Below, in pieces: positions 52,118 through 62,011 of a DNA stretch of 64,000 nt (the first letter of the stretch is position 1; the number at the start of each line of letters is the position of its first letter). Under the pieces are notes generated by a model, which did not search any database, was not told the DNA's origin, and worked only from the letters and a program-made list of their open reading frames with translations. The DNA lies in NCBI RefSeq assembly GCF_000603945.1, contig NZ_AXCW01000001.1, positions 1-64,000 of the forward strand, in the 5' to 3' direction. Source of the stretch: Actinotalea ferrariae CF5-4 (GTDB taxonomy: Bacteria > Actinomycetota > Actinomycetes > Actinomycetales > Cellulomonadaceae). Both the position numbers and the translations under genes were made by a program.

Positions 52118-53754
52118 GGTCCACCCACCGAGCCGCTCGGTGCCGATGCGTCGGTCGAGTCCGGGAACAACCCGTCAGGGGTGCCCGTCCCGTCCCAGTT
52201 CAGCAGGTTGATCCGCACGCCCTCCGGGCGGTCCGGGACCGCGGTGCCGCCGCCGCGGGCCGGGTGCTCGGCGAACGACACATCCATGCCGCCCATGCCC
52301 GGCCCGCCGTCGACGTCCAGGGAGCACTCGGTGGCGACGTTCTCCAGTTTGTGCGCGTCCTCGTAGTGCGCCGGTGGAATGACGTACCGCTCCTCGTACT
52401 TGGCGATCGCCAGCAGGCGGTACATGTCCTTGATCTCCTGGCCGGTCATGCCGACGGACTCGGCGATCGACTCGTTCGTCTCCCAGCCCATGTTGATGTC
52501 CCGCATGTAGGAGCGCATCGCGGCGAGCTTGCGCAGCACGATGTCGACCGGTCCGGTGTCGCCGGCCGTGAACAGCTCGGCCAGGTACTCGATCGGAATC
52601 CGCAGCCGGTCGATGGCGGCGAACAGGTTCTCCTGACGCTCACCGTCTTCCCCGGTCTCGCTGACCGCGTCGACGACCGGTGACAGCGGCGGGATGTACC
52701 AGACCATCGGCATGGTCCGGTACTCCGGGTGCAGGGGCAGCGCGACCTTGTACGTGTTGATCAGGGCCCAGATGGGCGAGCGGCGGGCGGCAGCGATCCA
52801 GTCCTCGGGGATACCTGCCGCGAGTGCCTCGCGCACGACCTCCGGGTCGTTCGGGTCCAGGAAGACGCTGCGCTGGGCCTCGTACAGGCCGTGCTCATCG
52901 GGGGTCGAGGCAGCCTCGAGCACGCGGTCCGCGTCGTACAGCATCAGACCCAGGTACCGGAGGCGTCCCACGCACGTCTCGGAGCAGATGGTCGGCTGAC
53001 CCACCTCGATCCGCGGGTAGCAGAAGGTGCACTTCTCGACCTTGCCGGTCTTGTGGTTGAAGTACATCTTCTTGTAAGGGCAGCCGGTAACGCACTGCCG
53101 CCAACCGCGGCATCGGTCCTGATCGACCAGGACGATGCCGTCCTCCTCCCGCTTGTAGATCGCGCCGGTTGGGCAGGATGCGACGCACGAGGGGTTGAGG
53201 CAGTGCTCACAGATGCGCGGCAGGTAGAACATGAAGGCCTGTTCGTACTCGAACTTGATCTTGTCGCTCACCTTGCGAAGGATCGGGTCGTTGTGCCCGT
53301 GCTCGACCGATCCGGCGAGGTCGTCGTCCCAGTTGGAGGACCCGGTGACCTTGGTGTTCTCTCCGGTGAGCAGCGACTTGGGCCGGGCGACCGGCATGTT
53401 CTGCTGCGCCGGGGCGGTCGTGAGGTTCTCGTAGTCGTAGGTCCAGGGCTCGTAGTAGTCCTTGATCCCCGGCAGGTACGGCGCGGCGAAGATGGTCGCC
53501 AGGTTCTTCAGCCGGCCACCGGCCTTCAGCTTGAGCTGACCCCGCTTGTTCAGGGTCCAGCCGCCCTTCCACCGCTCCTGGTCCTCGTACGTGCGCGGAT
53601 ACCCCTGACCCGGCCGGGTCTCCACGTTGTTGAACCAGATGTGCTCGGCACCGGACTTGTTCGTCCACACCTGCTTGCAGGTGACCGAGCACGTGTGGCA
53701 GCCGATGCACTTGTCGAGGTTCATCACCATCGCCATCTGCGCCATGACCCGCAT
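52114..53754 (-). CDS. narH: respiratory nitrate reductase beta subunit
   Basis: A 546-residue iron-sulfur subunit carrying electrons from NarI to NarG. Four cluster motifs are visible: CIGCHTCSVTCKQVW, CEHCLNPSCVASCPTGAIYK, CRGWRQCVTGCPYKK (Trp in the 3Fe-4S site) and CTFCYPRIE. ATG 53754 overlaps the narG stop by one base. The last 60 residues are less conserved and Gly/Pro-rich. Confidence 0.96.
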   Translation of the reverse strand: MRVMAQMAMVMNLDKCIGCHTCSVTCKQVWTNKSGAEHIWFNNVETRPGQGYPRTYEDQERWKGGWTLNKRGQLKLKAGGRLKNLATIFAAPYLPGIKDYYEPWTYDYENLTTAPAQQNMPVARPKSLLTGENTKVTGSSNWDDDLAGSVEHGHNDPILRKVSDKIKFEYEQAFMFYLPRICEHCLNPSCVASCPTGAIYKREEDGIVLVDQDRCRGWRQCVTGCPYKKMYFNHKTGKVEKCTFCYPRIEVGQPTICSETCVGRLRYLGLMLYDADRVLEAASTPDEHGLYEAQRSVFLDPNDPEVVREALAAGIPEDWIAAARRSPIWALINTYKVALPLHPEYRTMPMVWYIPPLSPVVDAVSETGEDGERQENLFAAIDRLRIPIEYLAELFTAGDTGPVDIVLRKLAAMRSYMRDINMGWETNESIAESVGMTGQEIKDMYRLLAIAKYEERYVIPPAHYEDAHKLENVATECSLDVDGGPGMGGMDVSFAEHPARGGGTAVPDRPEGVRINLLNWDGTGTPDGLFPDSTDASAPSGSVGGP

Positions 53755-56700
53755 CAGTAGGTCACCTCCTGGTTGCGGCGACGGATCACGGTGACCTCGT
53801 CGCGCTGGTTCCCCGTCGGACCCATGTAGTTGAACGCGAAGCTCTGCTGGGCGTACCCGCCGACCATGTGGGTCGGTTTGATCATCAGCCGGGTGAGCGA
53901 GTTGTGGTTCCCGCCTCGCTGGCCGGTGGTCTCGGACAGCGGCATGTCGATGAGCCGGTCCTGGGAGTGGTACATGAACACGGTGCCCTCGGGCATCCGG
54001 TGGGAGATGATCGCCCGCGCGTTGACCACCCCGTTGCGGTTGATGGCCTCGATCCACTCGTTGTCCCGGACGCCGATCTTCTCGGCGTCCTGCGGGCTCA
54101 TCCAGATTCCCGGACCGCCCCGGAACAGAGACAGCATCAACAGGTTGTCCTGGTACTCGGAGTGGATCGACCACTTGTTGTGCGGGGTGAGGTAGCGCAC
54201 CGAGATGCCCCCGGTGGGGGTGTCGCCGATCGCCGGCTCGTCGAACAGGGCGGTCATGTCCAGCGGTGGCCGGAACGTCGGCAGCCCCTCGCCGAGCTCG
54301 GTCATCCAGTCATGGTCGAGGTAGAAGTGCATCCGGCCGGTCAGGGTGTGCCACGGCTTGAGCCGTTCCACGTTGATGGTGAACGGCGAGTACCGACGCC
54401 CCCCGGTCTCAGACCCGGACCACTCCGGTGACGTGATCACCGGCGCCGGACCGCGCTGGGTGTCGGCGAACGTGACCCGGTGGCCCTCGTTCTCCGAGGA
54501 GAGGTCGCTCAGGCGGCAGCCGGTGCGCTTCTCGAGGGTCTCGAAACCCTGGGTGGCGAGGTGTCCGTTGGTCGTGCCGGAGAACATCAGGATCATCTCG
54601 CACGCCTGGACGTCGTGCAGGATGTCCGGCCGACCATCGGCGACACCGCCACGCACATAGCCGTTCTTCGCCCTGAGCTCACCGACCTCACGAGTCAGGT
54701 CGTAGGTGATCCCCTTCGTGGTCGCACCCAGGGTGTCCATCAGCGGCCCGACGGCGCGCATCATGTCGCCGATCGCGGTGTAGTCGCGCTCGACCTCGAC
54801 GATCTTCGGCATCGTCACACCGGGGACCGGCTCGCACTCGCCGTACTTCCAGTCCAGAACCCGGCCGTGCGGCACGGCCATCGCGTCGGGGGTGTCGTGG
54901 GTCAGCGGCACGGCGACGACGTCGGTCTGCTTGCCCAGGTGCCGGACTGCCAGCGCGCTGAACACCCGGGAGATCTGCTGCCAGGCATCCCAGTCGGTCC
55001 GCGACTGCCACGGCGGGGAGATCGCCGGGTTGAAGGAGTTGACGAACGGGTGCATGTCGGTGGTCGACAGGTCGTACTTCTCGTACCAGGTCGCCGCGGG
55101 CAGCACGACGTCCGAGAGCAGGGTGGAGCTCGTCATCCGGAAGTCGAGAGTGGTCAGCAGGTCGAGCTTTCCGGTCGGCGCCTCGTCGTGCCAGGTGACC
55201 TCCTTGGGTCGGTGCCGCTCGGGCGTCTCCTGCGCGCTGATGGTGTGCGACGCCCCGAGCAGGTGGTTGAGGAAGTACTCGTTGCCCTTGGCCGACGAGC
55301 CGAACAGGTTGCTCCGCCAGAGGGACAGCACGCGGGGGAAGTTCTCCGGCGAGTCCGGGTCCTCGGCCGCGAACGTGAGCCGTCCGGCCTTGAGCTCGTC
55401 CACCACGTAGTCCTTGGTGCTCTTCCCGGCTTCGCGCGCCTGGGCACTGATGATCAACGGGTTGCGGTCGAACGTCGGGTAGGACGGCATCCAGCCCAGG
55501 CGGGCCGACTGGGCGATGACGTCTGCGGTCGTCTTACCGGCCAGCTGACCCTTGCCGGTCCGCGCCGAGAGCGTGTCGGCGCCGAACTGGTCGTAGCGGA
55601 ACTGGTCGGTGTGCAGGTACCAGTACGCGGTCTGGACCATGTTCCGCGGGGGACGCAACCAGTCCAGTGCGTTGGCCAGCTGGGAGTAGCCGGTCAGCGG
55701 TCGCACCTTCTCCTGGCCGACGTAGTGCGCCCAGCCACCACCGTTCACCCCCTGGCATCCGGTGATCGTGGTCAGGGCGAGGAACGTCCGGTAGATCGTG
55801 TCGGAGTGGAACCAGTGGTTGGTGCCGGCTCCCATGAGGATCATCGAACGACCCTTGGAGTCCACGGCGTTCTGTCCGAACTCACGGCCGATGCGCTCCG
55901 CGGCGTCGGCGGTGACCCCGGTGATCGTCGCCTGCCAGGCCGGGGTGTACGGCGACTCCGCGTCGTCATAGCCGGTGGGCCACTCGCCCGGGAGCCCGGA
56001 CCGCCCGACGCCATACTGCGCCAGGAGCAGGTCGAAGACGGTGGTCACCAGCCGTCCGGCGACCCGGCGCGCAGGGACCCCGCGGCGGATGGCTCCCACG
56101 CTGCCCTGGCCGGTGTCGAAGCGGGGCATGTCGACCGGGACGGTGAGCTCGGCGTCGTCGATCAGCGACAGTCGCGGCTCGATGTCACCGAGGTCGAGGT
56201 TCCACTTGCCCACCCCGGTCTCGCCGTAGCGATGGCCCAGCGTTCCTGGCGGGACCCGGAGCTGACCGGTGGTCTCGTCCACCAGGACGGGCTTGAACGC
56301 GGCGTTCTCCGTTTCGGGCTCGATCTCGTCGGTCAGGTCCGCTGCGGTGAGGAACTTCCCGGCCGTGTGGGTGATCTCGCCGTTGGCATCCTGGGCAGCG
56401 TCGAGCGTGACGAGGAAGGGCAGGTCGCTGTACTTCTTCACGTACTGGATGAAGTACGGCGTCTGGCGATCGACGTAGAACTCCTTGAGGATGACGTGAC
56501 CCATCGCCATCGCCAGCGCGCCGTCGGTGCCGGGCTCCGCGGGGAGCCACTCGTCGGCGAACTTCGTGGCGTCGGAGAAGTCGGGTGAGACGACGACGAC
56601 CTTCTGCCCCCGGTAGCGCGCCTCGACCATCCAGTGCGCATCAGGCGTGCGTGTCACCGGAACGTTCGAACCCCACATGATCAGGTAGCCCGCATCCCAC

Positions 56701-57458
56701 CAGTCCCCCGACTCGGGTACGTCGGTCTGGTCGCCGAAGACCTGCGGCGAGGCGACGGGCATGTCCGCGTACCAGTCGTAGAAGCTGAGCATCGACCCGC
56801 CGATGAGGTTGACGAAGCGCGCACCCGAGGCGTGCGAGACCATCGACATCGCCGGGATGGGCGAGAAGCCTGCTACGCGGTCCGGACCCCACTTGCGGAT
56901 CGTGTGCACGTGCGCGGCTGCGACGATCTCGATCGCCTCGTCCCACGACGCGCGGACCAGCCCGCCCTTGCCGCGGGCACTCTTGTAGCGGGCCGCCCGC
57001 TCCGGGTCCTCGGTGATGTCTGCCCATGCCAGGACCGGATCGGTCAACCGGGCCTTGGCCTCGCGGTACATCTCCAGCAGCACCCCGCGGATGTAGGGGT
57101 AGCGGGTGCGGGTCGGGGAGTAGGTGTACCAGGAGAACGACGCACCTCGGGGGCAACCCCTCGGCTCGTACTCGGGCTTCTCCGGCCCGGTCGTCGGATA
57201 GTCCACCGCCTGGGTCTCCCAGGTAATGATCCCGTCCTTGACGTAGACATTCCATGAGCACGAGCCTGTGCAGTTGACCCCGTGCGTGGACCGGACGACC
57301 TTCTCGTGGCTCCACCGGTCCCGGTAGAACGCGTCGCCGGACCGTCCACCGACCTTGAGCAGGGTGCGCCCGTCCGGGGAGACCTCCTGCTTCGGGGTGA
57401 AGAACCGACGTGTGCTGATCAACGCATCAGTGAGTCTGCTGTTCATCGACGTGGTCAT
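53754..57458 (-). CDS. narG: respiratory nitrate reductase alpha subunit
   Basis: A 1234-residue molybdenum enzyme reducing nitrate to nitrite on the cytoplasmic side. The FS0 cluster region HGVNCTGSCSWNVYVKDG carries the His/Cys ligands, followed by WETQAVDYP; MYREAKARLTDPVLAW, GGGWAHYVGQEK and DVVLPAATWYEK are conserved pterin-domain segments. Length agrees with the family. ATG 57458 (MTTSMNSRL), with GGGAAG eleven bases ahead, is preferred to 57503. First gene of narGHJI; no narK or regulator is beside it. Confidence 0.96.
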   Translation of the reverse strand: MTTSMNSRLTDALISTRRFFTPKQEVSPDGRTLLKVGGRSGDAFYRDRWSHEKVVRSTHGVNCTGSCSWNVYVKDGIITWETQAVDYPTTGPEKPEYEPRGCPRGASFSWYTYSPTRTRYPYIRGVLLEMYREAKARLTDPVLAWADITEDPERAARYKSARGKGGLVRASWDEAIEIVAAAHVHTIRKWGPDRVAGFSPIPAMSMVSHASGARFVNLIGGSMLSFYDWYADMPVASPQVFGDQTDVPESGDWWDAGYLIMWGSNVPVTRTPDAHWMVEARYRGQKVVVVSPDFSDATKFADEWLPAEPGTDGALAMAMGHVILKEFYVDRQTPYFIQYVKKYSDLPFLVTLDAAQDANGEITHTAGKFLTAADLTDEIEPETENAAFKPVLVDETTGQLRVPPGTLGHRYGETGVGKWNLDLGDIEPRLSLIDDAELTVPVDMPRFDTGQGSVGAIRRGVPARRVAGRLVTTVFDLLLAQYGVGRSGLPGEWPTGYDDAESPYTPAWQATITGVTADAAERIGREFGQNAVDSKGRSMILMGAGTNHWFHSDTIYRTFLALTTITGCQGVNGGGWAHYVGQEKVRPLTGYSQLANALDWLRPPRNMVQTAYWYLHTDQFRYDQFGADTLSARTGKGQLAGKTTADVIAQSARLGWMPSYPTFDRNPLIISAQAREAGKSTKDYVVDELKAGRLTFAAEDPDSPENFPRVLSLWRSNLFGSSAKGNEYFLNHLLGASHTISAQETPERHRPKEVTWHDEAPTGKLDLLTTLDFRMTSSTLLSDVVLPAATWYEKYDLSTTDMHPFVNSFNPAISPPWQSRTDWDAWQQISRVFSALAVRHLGKQTDVVAVPLTHDTPDAMAVPHGRVLDWKYGECEPVPGVTMPKIVEVERDYTAIGDMMRAVGPLMDTLGATTKGITYDLTREVGELRAKNGYVRGGVADGRPDILHDVQACEMILMFSGTTNGHLATQGFETLEKRTGCRLSDLSSENEGHRVTFADTQRGPAPVITSPEWSGSETGGRRYSPFTINVERLKPWHTLTGRMHFYLDHDWMTELGEGLPTFRPPLDMTALFDEPAIGDTPTGGISVRYLTPHNKWSIHSEYQDNLLMLSLFRGGPGIWMSPQDAEKIGVRDNEWIEAINRNGVVNARAIISHRMPEGTVFMYHSQDRLIDMPLSETTGQRGGNHNSLTRLMIKPTHMVGGYAQQSFAFNYMGPTGNQRDEVTVIRRRNQEVTY

Positions 57459-57645
57459 CGAGACACGCTTCCCGCCGGTCCCCGATGACCGACTTGAAAT
57501 CACCTCGCGGTGCTGGTCCCGACGTGCCGCCTCAATGCGATTCGTGCGCCGGGCGTGGCAGTGCGTTCACGCTAGCAAGGCGGCGTGCTGCACGCCATGG
57601 TCTGGCTCGGGCAAAGCCAGGGACGCCACCCGGGAGTGAGACCTG

Positions 57646-58052
57646 ATGGCGTTGTCCCCGCGAGCCGCTGCCGGCGTGGCCTGCCTCGTGACCGGTGGTC
57701 TGATGGTGACCGGCTGCACAGCCACGGAGCCGGACGACATCAAGTCGAAGAAGGAGCACCGGCAGACGCAGGCTCCCGTCGACGACGGCCTCGGGGACGA
57801 CGAGGGGGCGGCGCCGACGGCGTGGTCTTCACCGAGAACCCGTACCCCTCCGGGCCGTCCGCCCAACATCTGATCGACGAGGCCGTGCCCGCTGGGGACC
57901 TCGACGAGCCGACGGGGTTGATGTACGGGGTCTGGGCACAGTTCCATGACCCGCGCCTACCGGATCGCGGTCAGCACCCGATCGAGGTCACCGCCTGGAT
58001 CGCGCGGAGCCGCGACGGGCTTGAGCTCTTCGACACCACCGCGAAGGCGTAG
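57646..58052 (+). pseudogene. frameshifted small lipoprotein gene
   Basis: ATG 57646 follows GGGAGTGAG and encodes a lipoprotein signal (VTGGLMVTGC, lipobox Cys near residue 24) and a charged spacer. After a G-run near 57803-57810 natural sequence continues in another frame (VVFTENPYPSGPSAQHLIDE, then MYGVWAQFHD and ARSRDGLELFDTTAKA) to a stop at 58052. A one-base change in the homopolymer would restore one 130-residue protein. Mutation or sequencing error are both possible. Function unknown. Confidence 0.6.
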
Positions 58053-58096
58053 GCCGGGCGCGACGTCCTCGTCGCCGCCGGCGCGACGCGGCGGGT

Positions 58097-58957
58097 TCAC
58101 GCGTCGCGGGTGCGCAAGGACACGGCGGCGCCGATGACTGCGGCGAGGACCCAGGTCGTGAAGACCACCGCGCCGGTGGTGGCGTCCAGGAAGGCACCTG
58201 ATGCGTCGGGGGTGAACGTGGTGAAGGAGTTGGCGGCGTTGGACGGCAGGAACTTCAGGACCCCGTCCCAGCTCTCCGGCAGCACCATCGTGGCCAGGGT
58301 GGGCAGGAAGACCACCCCTCCGATGAGGGCGGCGATGGACCCACCGATGCTGCGCAGCAGGACGCCGAGCGCCACGCCCGTGATCCCCAGGCCCGTGAGG
58401 TAGGCGGCCGTGCCGAGGACGGCACGCGCGACGCCGTCGTCGGACCACCCGACGGTGGTGGCCCCGGCGTCGCCGAGGACGGCCATGCCCGCGAAGAACA
58501 CGACCAGCGTGGACGCGAGGACGACGACGCCCGTCAGAGCGCTGAACACGAGGATCTTGGCGGCGAGGACTGGCAGCCGCGCGGGCACGGCGGCGAGGGT
58601 CGAGCGGATGAGGCCGGAGGCGTACTCCCGCGCCCCGACGAGCGCGCCGGCCACGCCGACGAGCAGCAGCGCGGGGTGCGTCCCTGTGAACACGATCGAG
58701 AGGGGGTCACGGCCCTCTCCGCCGAAGCCCGGCCCAGAACCGTCAGTCGCACCGGACGCCGTGAGCGCGGCGACGACGCCGAAGCCCGCGGTGAGGACGA
58801 CGATCGACGCCAGCATGATCCAGGTCGAGCGGAGGGTGACGGCCTTGATCCACTCGGACCGGAGGACCCGGGCGAAGGTCAGACTGACGTCCGCCCGTCG
58901 TTGGCCGGGAACGGGTACGGCGGGCGTGGCAGGTGTGGTCAGGGCGGTGGTGGTCAT
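58097..58957 (-). CDS. ABC-2 type transporter permease
   Basis: A 286-residue protein with six membrane helices: one after LRSEWIKAVTLRSTWIM, then GTHPALLLVGVAGALVGAREY and four more to the C-terminus (VFTTWVLAAVIGAAVSL). Typical ABC-2 drug or lipid export permease of Actinobacteria. Its ATG overlaps the ATPase stop by one base (TGATG). Confidence 0.9.
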   Translation of the reverse strand: MTTTALTTPATPAVPVPGQRRADVSLTFARVLRSEWIKAVTLRSTWIMLASIVVLTAGFGVVAALTASGATDGSGPGFGGEGRDPLSIVFTGTHPALLLVGVAGALVGAREYASGLIRSTLAAVPARLPVLAAKILVFSALTGVVVLASTLVVFFAGMAVLGDAGATTVGWSDDGVARAVLGTAAYLTGLGITGVALGVLLRSIGGSIAALIGGVVFLPTLATMVLPESWDGVLKFLPSNAANSFTTFTPDASGAFLDATTGAVVFTTWVLAAVIGAAVSLRTRDA

Positions 58958-59880
58958 CAGGCAGCCTTGCTCGTGTCGGAGGAACCGTGGAAGGCCACGG
59001 CATCGGCGGTGAGGGTCATGAACGCCTCCTCCAGGGAGGGGGCGACGGGGACGAGTTCGTGGAGTTCAATGCCGTTCGCGGCGGCGATCCGCCCGATGGC
59101 GGACGCCGGAAGACCCTCGATGGCCAGCCTGTCCGGGGCGTCGGAGGAGACGGTGACCTCGGCGGCCGCGACGAGGCCACGCAGACGCATGGCGTCCGGC
59201 GAGATGACCCGCACGTGGTTCTTGGAGGCCTTGGCGATGAAGTCCTCCATCGGCAGGTCCGCGATGAGCTTGCCTCGGCCGATGACGATGAGGTGCTCAG
59301 CGGTGATCTCGAGCTCGGACATCAGGTGCGAGGACAGGAACACCGTGCGGCCCTCGCTCGCGAACTTGCGCAGCAGGTCCCGGATCCACAGGATGCCGTC
59401 CGGGTCCAGTCCGTTCACCGGCTCGTCGAGCATGAGGATCTGCGGGTCCGCGAGCAGGGCGGTGGCGATCCCGAGCCGCTGGCTCATGCCGAGGGAGAAG
59501 CCCTTGGCCGGCTTGTCCGCGACGTCGGTGAGGCCGACGACCTCGAGCAGCTCGTCTGCGCGGCCCTGTCCGATGCCCACGGTCGCCCCCAGCGCACGCA
59601 GGTGGTTGCGGGCCGAGCGGCCGCCGTCCACCGCGCGGGCGTCGAGGAGGGCCCCGATCTCAGCGATGGGGGCGGGGGAGTGTGCGTACGAGGTGCCGTT
59701 GACCGTGGCGTGCCCGGCTGTGGGCTTGTCGAGCCCGAGGATCATGCGCATCGTCGTGGACTTGCCGGCGCCGTTGGGTCCGAGGAAGCCGGTGACGACC
59801 CCGGGCCGGACGGCGAAGCTGATGCCGTCGACGGCGGTGACGTCGCCGAACGTCTTGGTGAGGTCGTGTACCTCGATCAC
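58957..59880 (-). CDS. ABC transporter ATP-binding protein
   Basis: A 307-residue ATPase: Walker A GPNGAGKST, signature LSLGMSQ-like FSLGMSQRLGIATAL, Walker B QILMLDEPVNGLDP and switch His in FLSSHLMSE. A C-terminal extension of about 90 residues is typical of DrrA-type exporters. GTG 59880 is chosen because AAGGAG lies six bases ahead; the ATG at 59895 overlaps that site. It pairs with the permease and is divergent from the two-component genes. Confidence 0.92.
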   Translation of the reverse strand: MIEVHDLTKTFGDVTAVDGISFAVRPGVVTGFLGPNGAGKSTTMRMILGLDKPTAGHATVNGTSYAHSPAPIAEIGALLDARAVDGGRSARNHLRALGATVGIGQGRADELLEVVGLTDVADKPAKGFSLGMSQRLGIATALLADPQILMLDEPVNGLDPDGILWIRDLLRKFASEGRTVFLSSHLMSELEITAEHLIVIGRGKLIADLPMEDFIAKASKNHVRVISPDAMRLRGLVAAAEVTVSSDAPDRLAIEGLPASAIGRIAAANGIELHELVPVAPSLEEAFMTLTADAVAFHGSSDTSKAA

Positions 59881-59985
59881 GTGGTGCTCCTTCATTCGTG
59901 GCGGAGGCCGCACTGGACCTCGCGATGACACGAGTCTCGCGAGGCGCGGTCGTGATCGTCGTCGTCCCACCGTGGACGATCCCGG

Positions 59986-60003
59986 GTACCACGACCGTGG
60001 TAC
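59986..60003. promoter_or_regulatory. 18-bp palindrome between exporter and kinase genes
   Basis: GTACCACGACCGTGGTAC has perfect 8 bp arms around AC, between the divergent ABC ATPase (start 59880) and histidine kinase (start 60032). Size and symmetry suit binding by a dimeric NarL-type response regulator, such as the one encoded just downstream. Confidence 0.6.
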
Positions 60004-60031
60004 GTCGGGTGGCCGCCACTACAGTCGAGAG

Positions 60032-61201
60032 ATGACCGTGCTGCGTTCGTGGTCTGCCGCTGTTGGGCGCCACACCGGGGCCTGGGACGTCGCACTCGCC
60101 ACGTTGCTCGTCCTGGTCAGCCTGGTGGAACCAAGGATGGGCCGGGACGTGGGGCCCGCGCTCTCGGCCCTGCAGATCGGCTTCCTGGTGGTCGGTTCCG
60201 CCGCGCTCGCGCTGCGCCGCACCCACCCTGTGGCGGTCCTGACCGTCACGGTGCTCGCCGTCGGCGCGGTCGTCGCCCTCGGGGGCCTCAGCAGGTCAGG
60301 GGTGGCCGCGATCGGCATCGCCGGGTTCTCGGTGGGTGCGTGGACGGACCGGCGCACCACGTGGATCGCCGCACCCACGGCCGCCGCGGTGCTCCTGGGT
60401 GCCGCCCTGGTGGGTCCGCGGGAGGTGCCCTTCGTGGCGGAGTCGTTCGCCACCGTGTTCTGGGTGGGGCTGACCTTCGCCCTGGGCGATGCCTCCCGCA
60501 GCCGCCGCGCGTATGTCACGGCCGTGGAGGAGCGCGCGCGCCGGGCTGAGGAGTCCCGGGAGGAGGAGGCGCGCCGGCGCGTCGCCGAGGACCGCCTGTC
60601 CATCGCCCGCGACCTCCACGACGTCATCGCGCACCACATCGCCGTCATCAACGTCCAGGCGAACGTGGCCAACCACCTGCTCAGCACGGACCCGGACGTG
60701 GCTGCCGATGCCCTGTCCCACGTCCGGCGCTCCGCCCAGACGGTGCTCGCCGAGCTCGGCACCGTCCTGTCGGTCCTGCGCCACCCGGCCGATGTCGCCG
60801 CGCCTACCGACCCCATCCCGAACCTCGAGCGCCTCCCCGAACTCGTGGCCTCCTTCCGGGCGATCGGTCTGCCCGTCACCGTCACCGAGTCCGGTCCGGC
60901 GACGCCGTACGACCCGACGGTCGAACTGGTCGCCTATCGCGTGGTCCAGGAGTCCTTGACCAACGTCCACAAGCACAACCCGGGAGCGGCCACGAGCGTC
61001 ACGCTCGAGCGTGATGAGGACGCCCTACGGGTCGAGGTCGTGAACGCCCCTGGGCACCCCGCCGCACCGCAGCCCGGAAACGGCTACGGCCTGATCGGCA
61101 TGCGGGAGAGGGTCACGGCCATCGGGGGTACCGTCGAGGCCGGTCCCACCCCAGCGGGCAGCTTCCGCGTCCGCGCCGTCCTGCCCACCATTGCGGGCTG
61201 A
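60032..61201 (+). CDS. sensor histidine kinase (HPK7/DesK-NarX type)
   Basis: A 389-residue kinase with about five N-terminal membrane helices (to residue 150), a coiled-coil linker, the HisKA_3 motif RLSIARDLHDVIAHHIAVIN with the phospho-acceptor His, and an HATPase domain with RVVQESLTNVHKHNP and NGYGLIGMRERV. It senses a membrane or cell-envelope cue and phosphorylates the next gene's product. GAGAG precedes ATG 60032. Confidence 0.93.
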   Translation: MTVLRSWSAAVGRHTGAWDVALATLLVLVSLVEPRMGRDVGPALSALQIGFLVVGSAALALRRTHPVAVLTVTVLAVGAVVALGGLSRSGVAAIGIAGFSVGAWTDRRTTWIAAPTAAAVLLGAALVGPREVPFVAESFATVFWVGLTFALGDASRSRRAYVTAVEERARRAEESREEEARRRVAEDRLSIARDLHDVIAHHIAVINVQANVANHLLSTDPDVAADALSHVRRSAQTVLAELGTVLSVLRHPADVAAPTDPIPNLERLPELVASFRAIGLPVTVTESGPATPYDPTVELVAYRVVQESLTNVHKHNPGAATSVTLERDEDALRVEVVNAPGHPAAPQPGNGYGLIGMRERVTAIGGTVEAGPTPAGSFRVRAVLPTIAG

Positions 61202-61204
61202 CCC

Positions 61205-61882
61205 GTGGTCCGCGTCCTCCTGGCCGACGACCAGTCCCTCATCCGCGCAGGATTCCGCGTGCTCCTCGACAGCGAGCCCGACCTCGAGGTGGTGGGCGAG
61301 GCGGCCACCGGGACCGCCGCCGTCGCACTGGCGCGCACGCTCCGGCCCGACGTCGTCCTCATGGACATCCGCATGCCCGAGCTCGACGGGCTCGGGGCCA
61401 CCCGCCAGATCTGCGCCGATCCAGACCTCGCCCACACGAGGGTGCTCGTGCTGACCACCTTCGAGATCGACGAGTACGTCTTCGAGGCGCTGCGCGCCGG
61501 GGCGAGCGGGTTCCTCGGCAAGGGCGTGGAGCCGGCCGACCTCATCGCCGGGATCAGGGTGGTCGCCGCCGGTGAGGCACTGCTTTCCCCCGCGGCCACC
61601 CGCGGCCTGATCGCCCGGTTCCGCGACGACCCGGTCGCCGGAGCCTCGGGCTCCGACACCCTCGCAGCACTCACCGACCGCGAGCGCGGGATCCTCAGCC
61701 TCGTCGGGCAGGGCCTGTCGAACGAGGACATCGCCCGCGCCCTCCACCTCTCCCCGCTCACGGTCAAGACCCACGTGAACCGCGCGATGACGAAGCTCGG
61801 GGTACGCGACCGCGCCCAGCTCGTGGTCATCGCCTACCGGACCGGTCTGGTGCGCCCCGGCCCGGGTTCGGGCGACGCGTGA
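61205..61882 (+). CDS. NarL/FixJ-family response regulator
   Basis: A 225-residue regulator: receiver domain with acidic pocket LADDQ, phospho-acceptor Asp in DVVLMDIRMPELDG and Lys in FLGKG, and a LuxR-type helix-turn-helix (LTDRERGILSLVGQGLSNED, LSPLTVKTHVNRAMTKLG). GTG start three bases after the kinase stop. Likely target is the divergent exporter through the palindrome at 59986-60003. Confidence 0.95.
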   Translation: MVRVLLADDQSLIRAGFRVLLDSEPDLEVVGEAATGTAAVALARTLRPDVVLMDIRMPELDGLGATRQICADPDLAHTRVLVLTTFEIDEYVFEALRAGASGFLGKGVEPADLIAGIRVVAAGEALLSPAATRGLIARFRDDPVAGASGSDTLAALTDRERGILSLVGQGLSNEDIARALHLSPLTVKTHVNRAMTKLGVRDRAQLVVIAYRTGLVRPGPGSGDA

Positions 61883-61934
61883 ACGCGCGGCGGCCTCACC
61901 GGACCACGCCCTCGCCCTGACATCGGGCGTGCGC

Positions 61935-61970
61935 ATCGGGCAAAATTGCTCATTGGGCAACGAGAGCTTA
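61935..61970. promoter_or_regulatory. possible operator ahead of MMPL gene
   Basis: The locally AT-rich stretch has GGGCAA repeated and the imperfect inverted pair TTGC/GCAA in TTGCTCATTGGGCAA. It lies about 45 bases before the transporter start. A repressor site is plausible, as MMPL genes are often under TetR-type control; no regulator is in view. Confidence 0.3.
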
Positions 61971-62011
61971 GGGTGGGGTCCCTCCACTACTCACCGATCG
62001 AGGGCGCTCCC

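Noticed and set aside
54480-56588. 702-residue plus-strand frame
   Set aside because: Antisense shadow of narG, arginine- and glycine-rich, while narG itself has all expected motifs.
58676-60031. long upstream extension of the histidine kinase frame
   Set aside because: It is antisense to the ABC transporter genes and has shadow composition; the kinase starts at ATG 60032 behind its own ribosome site.
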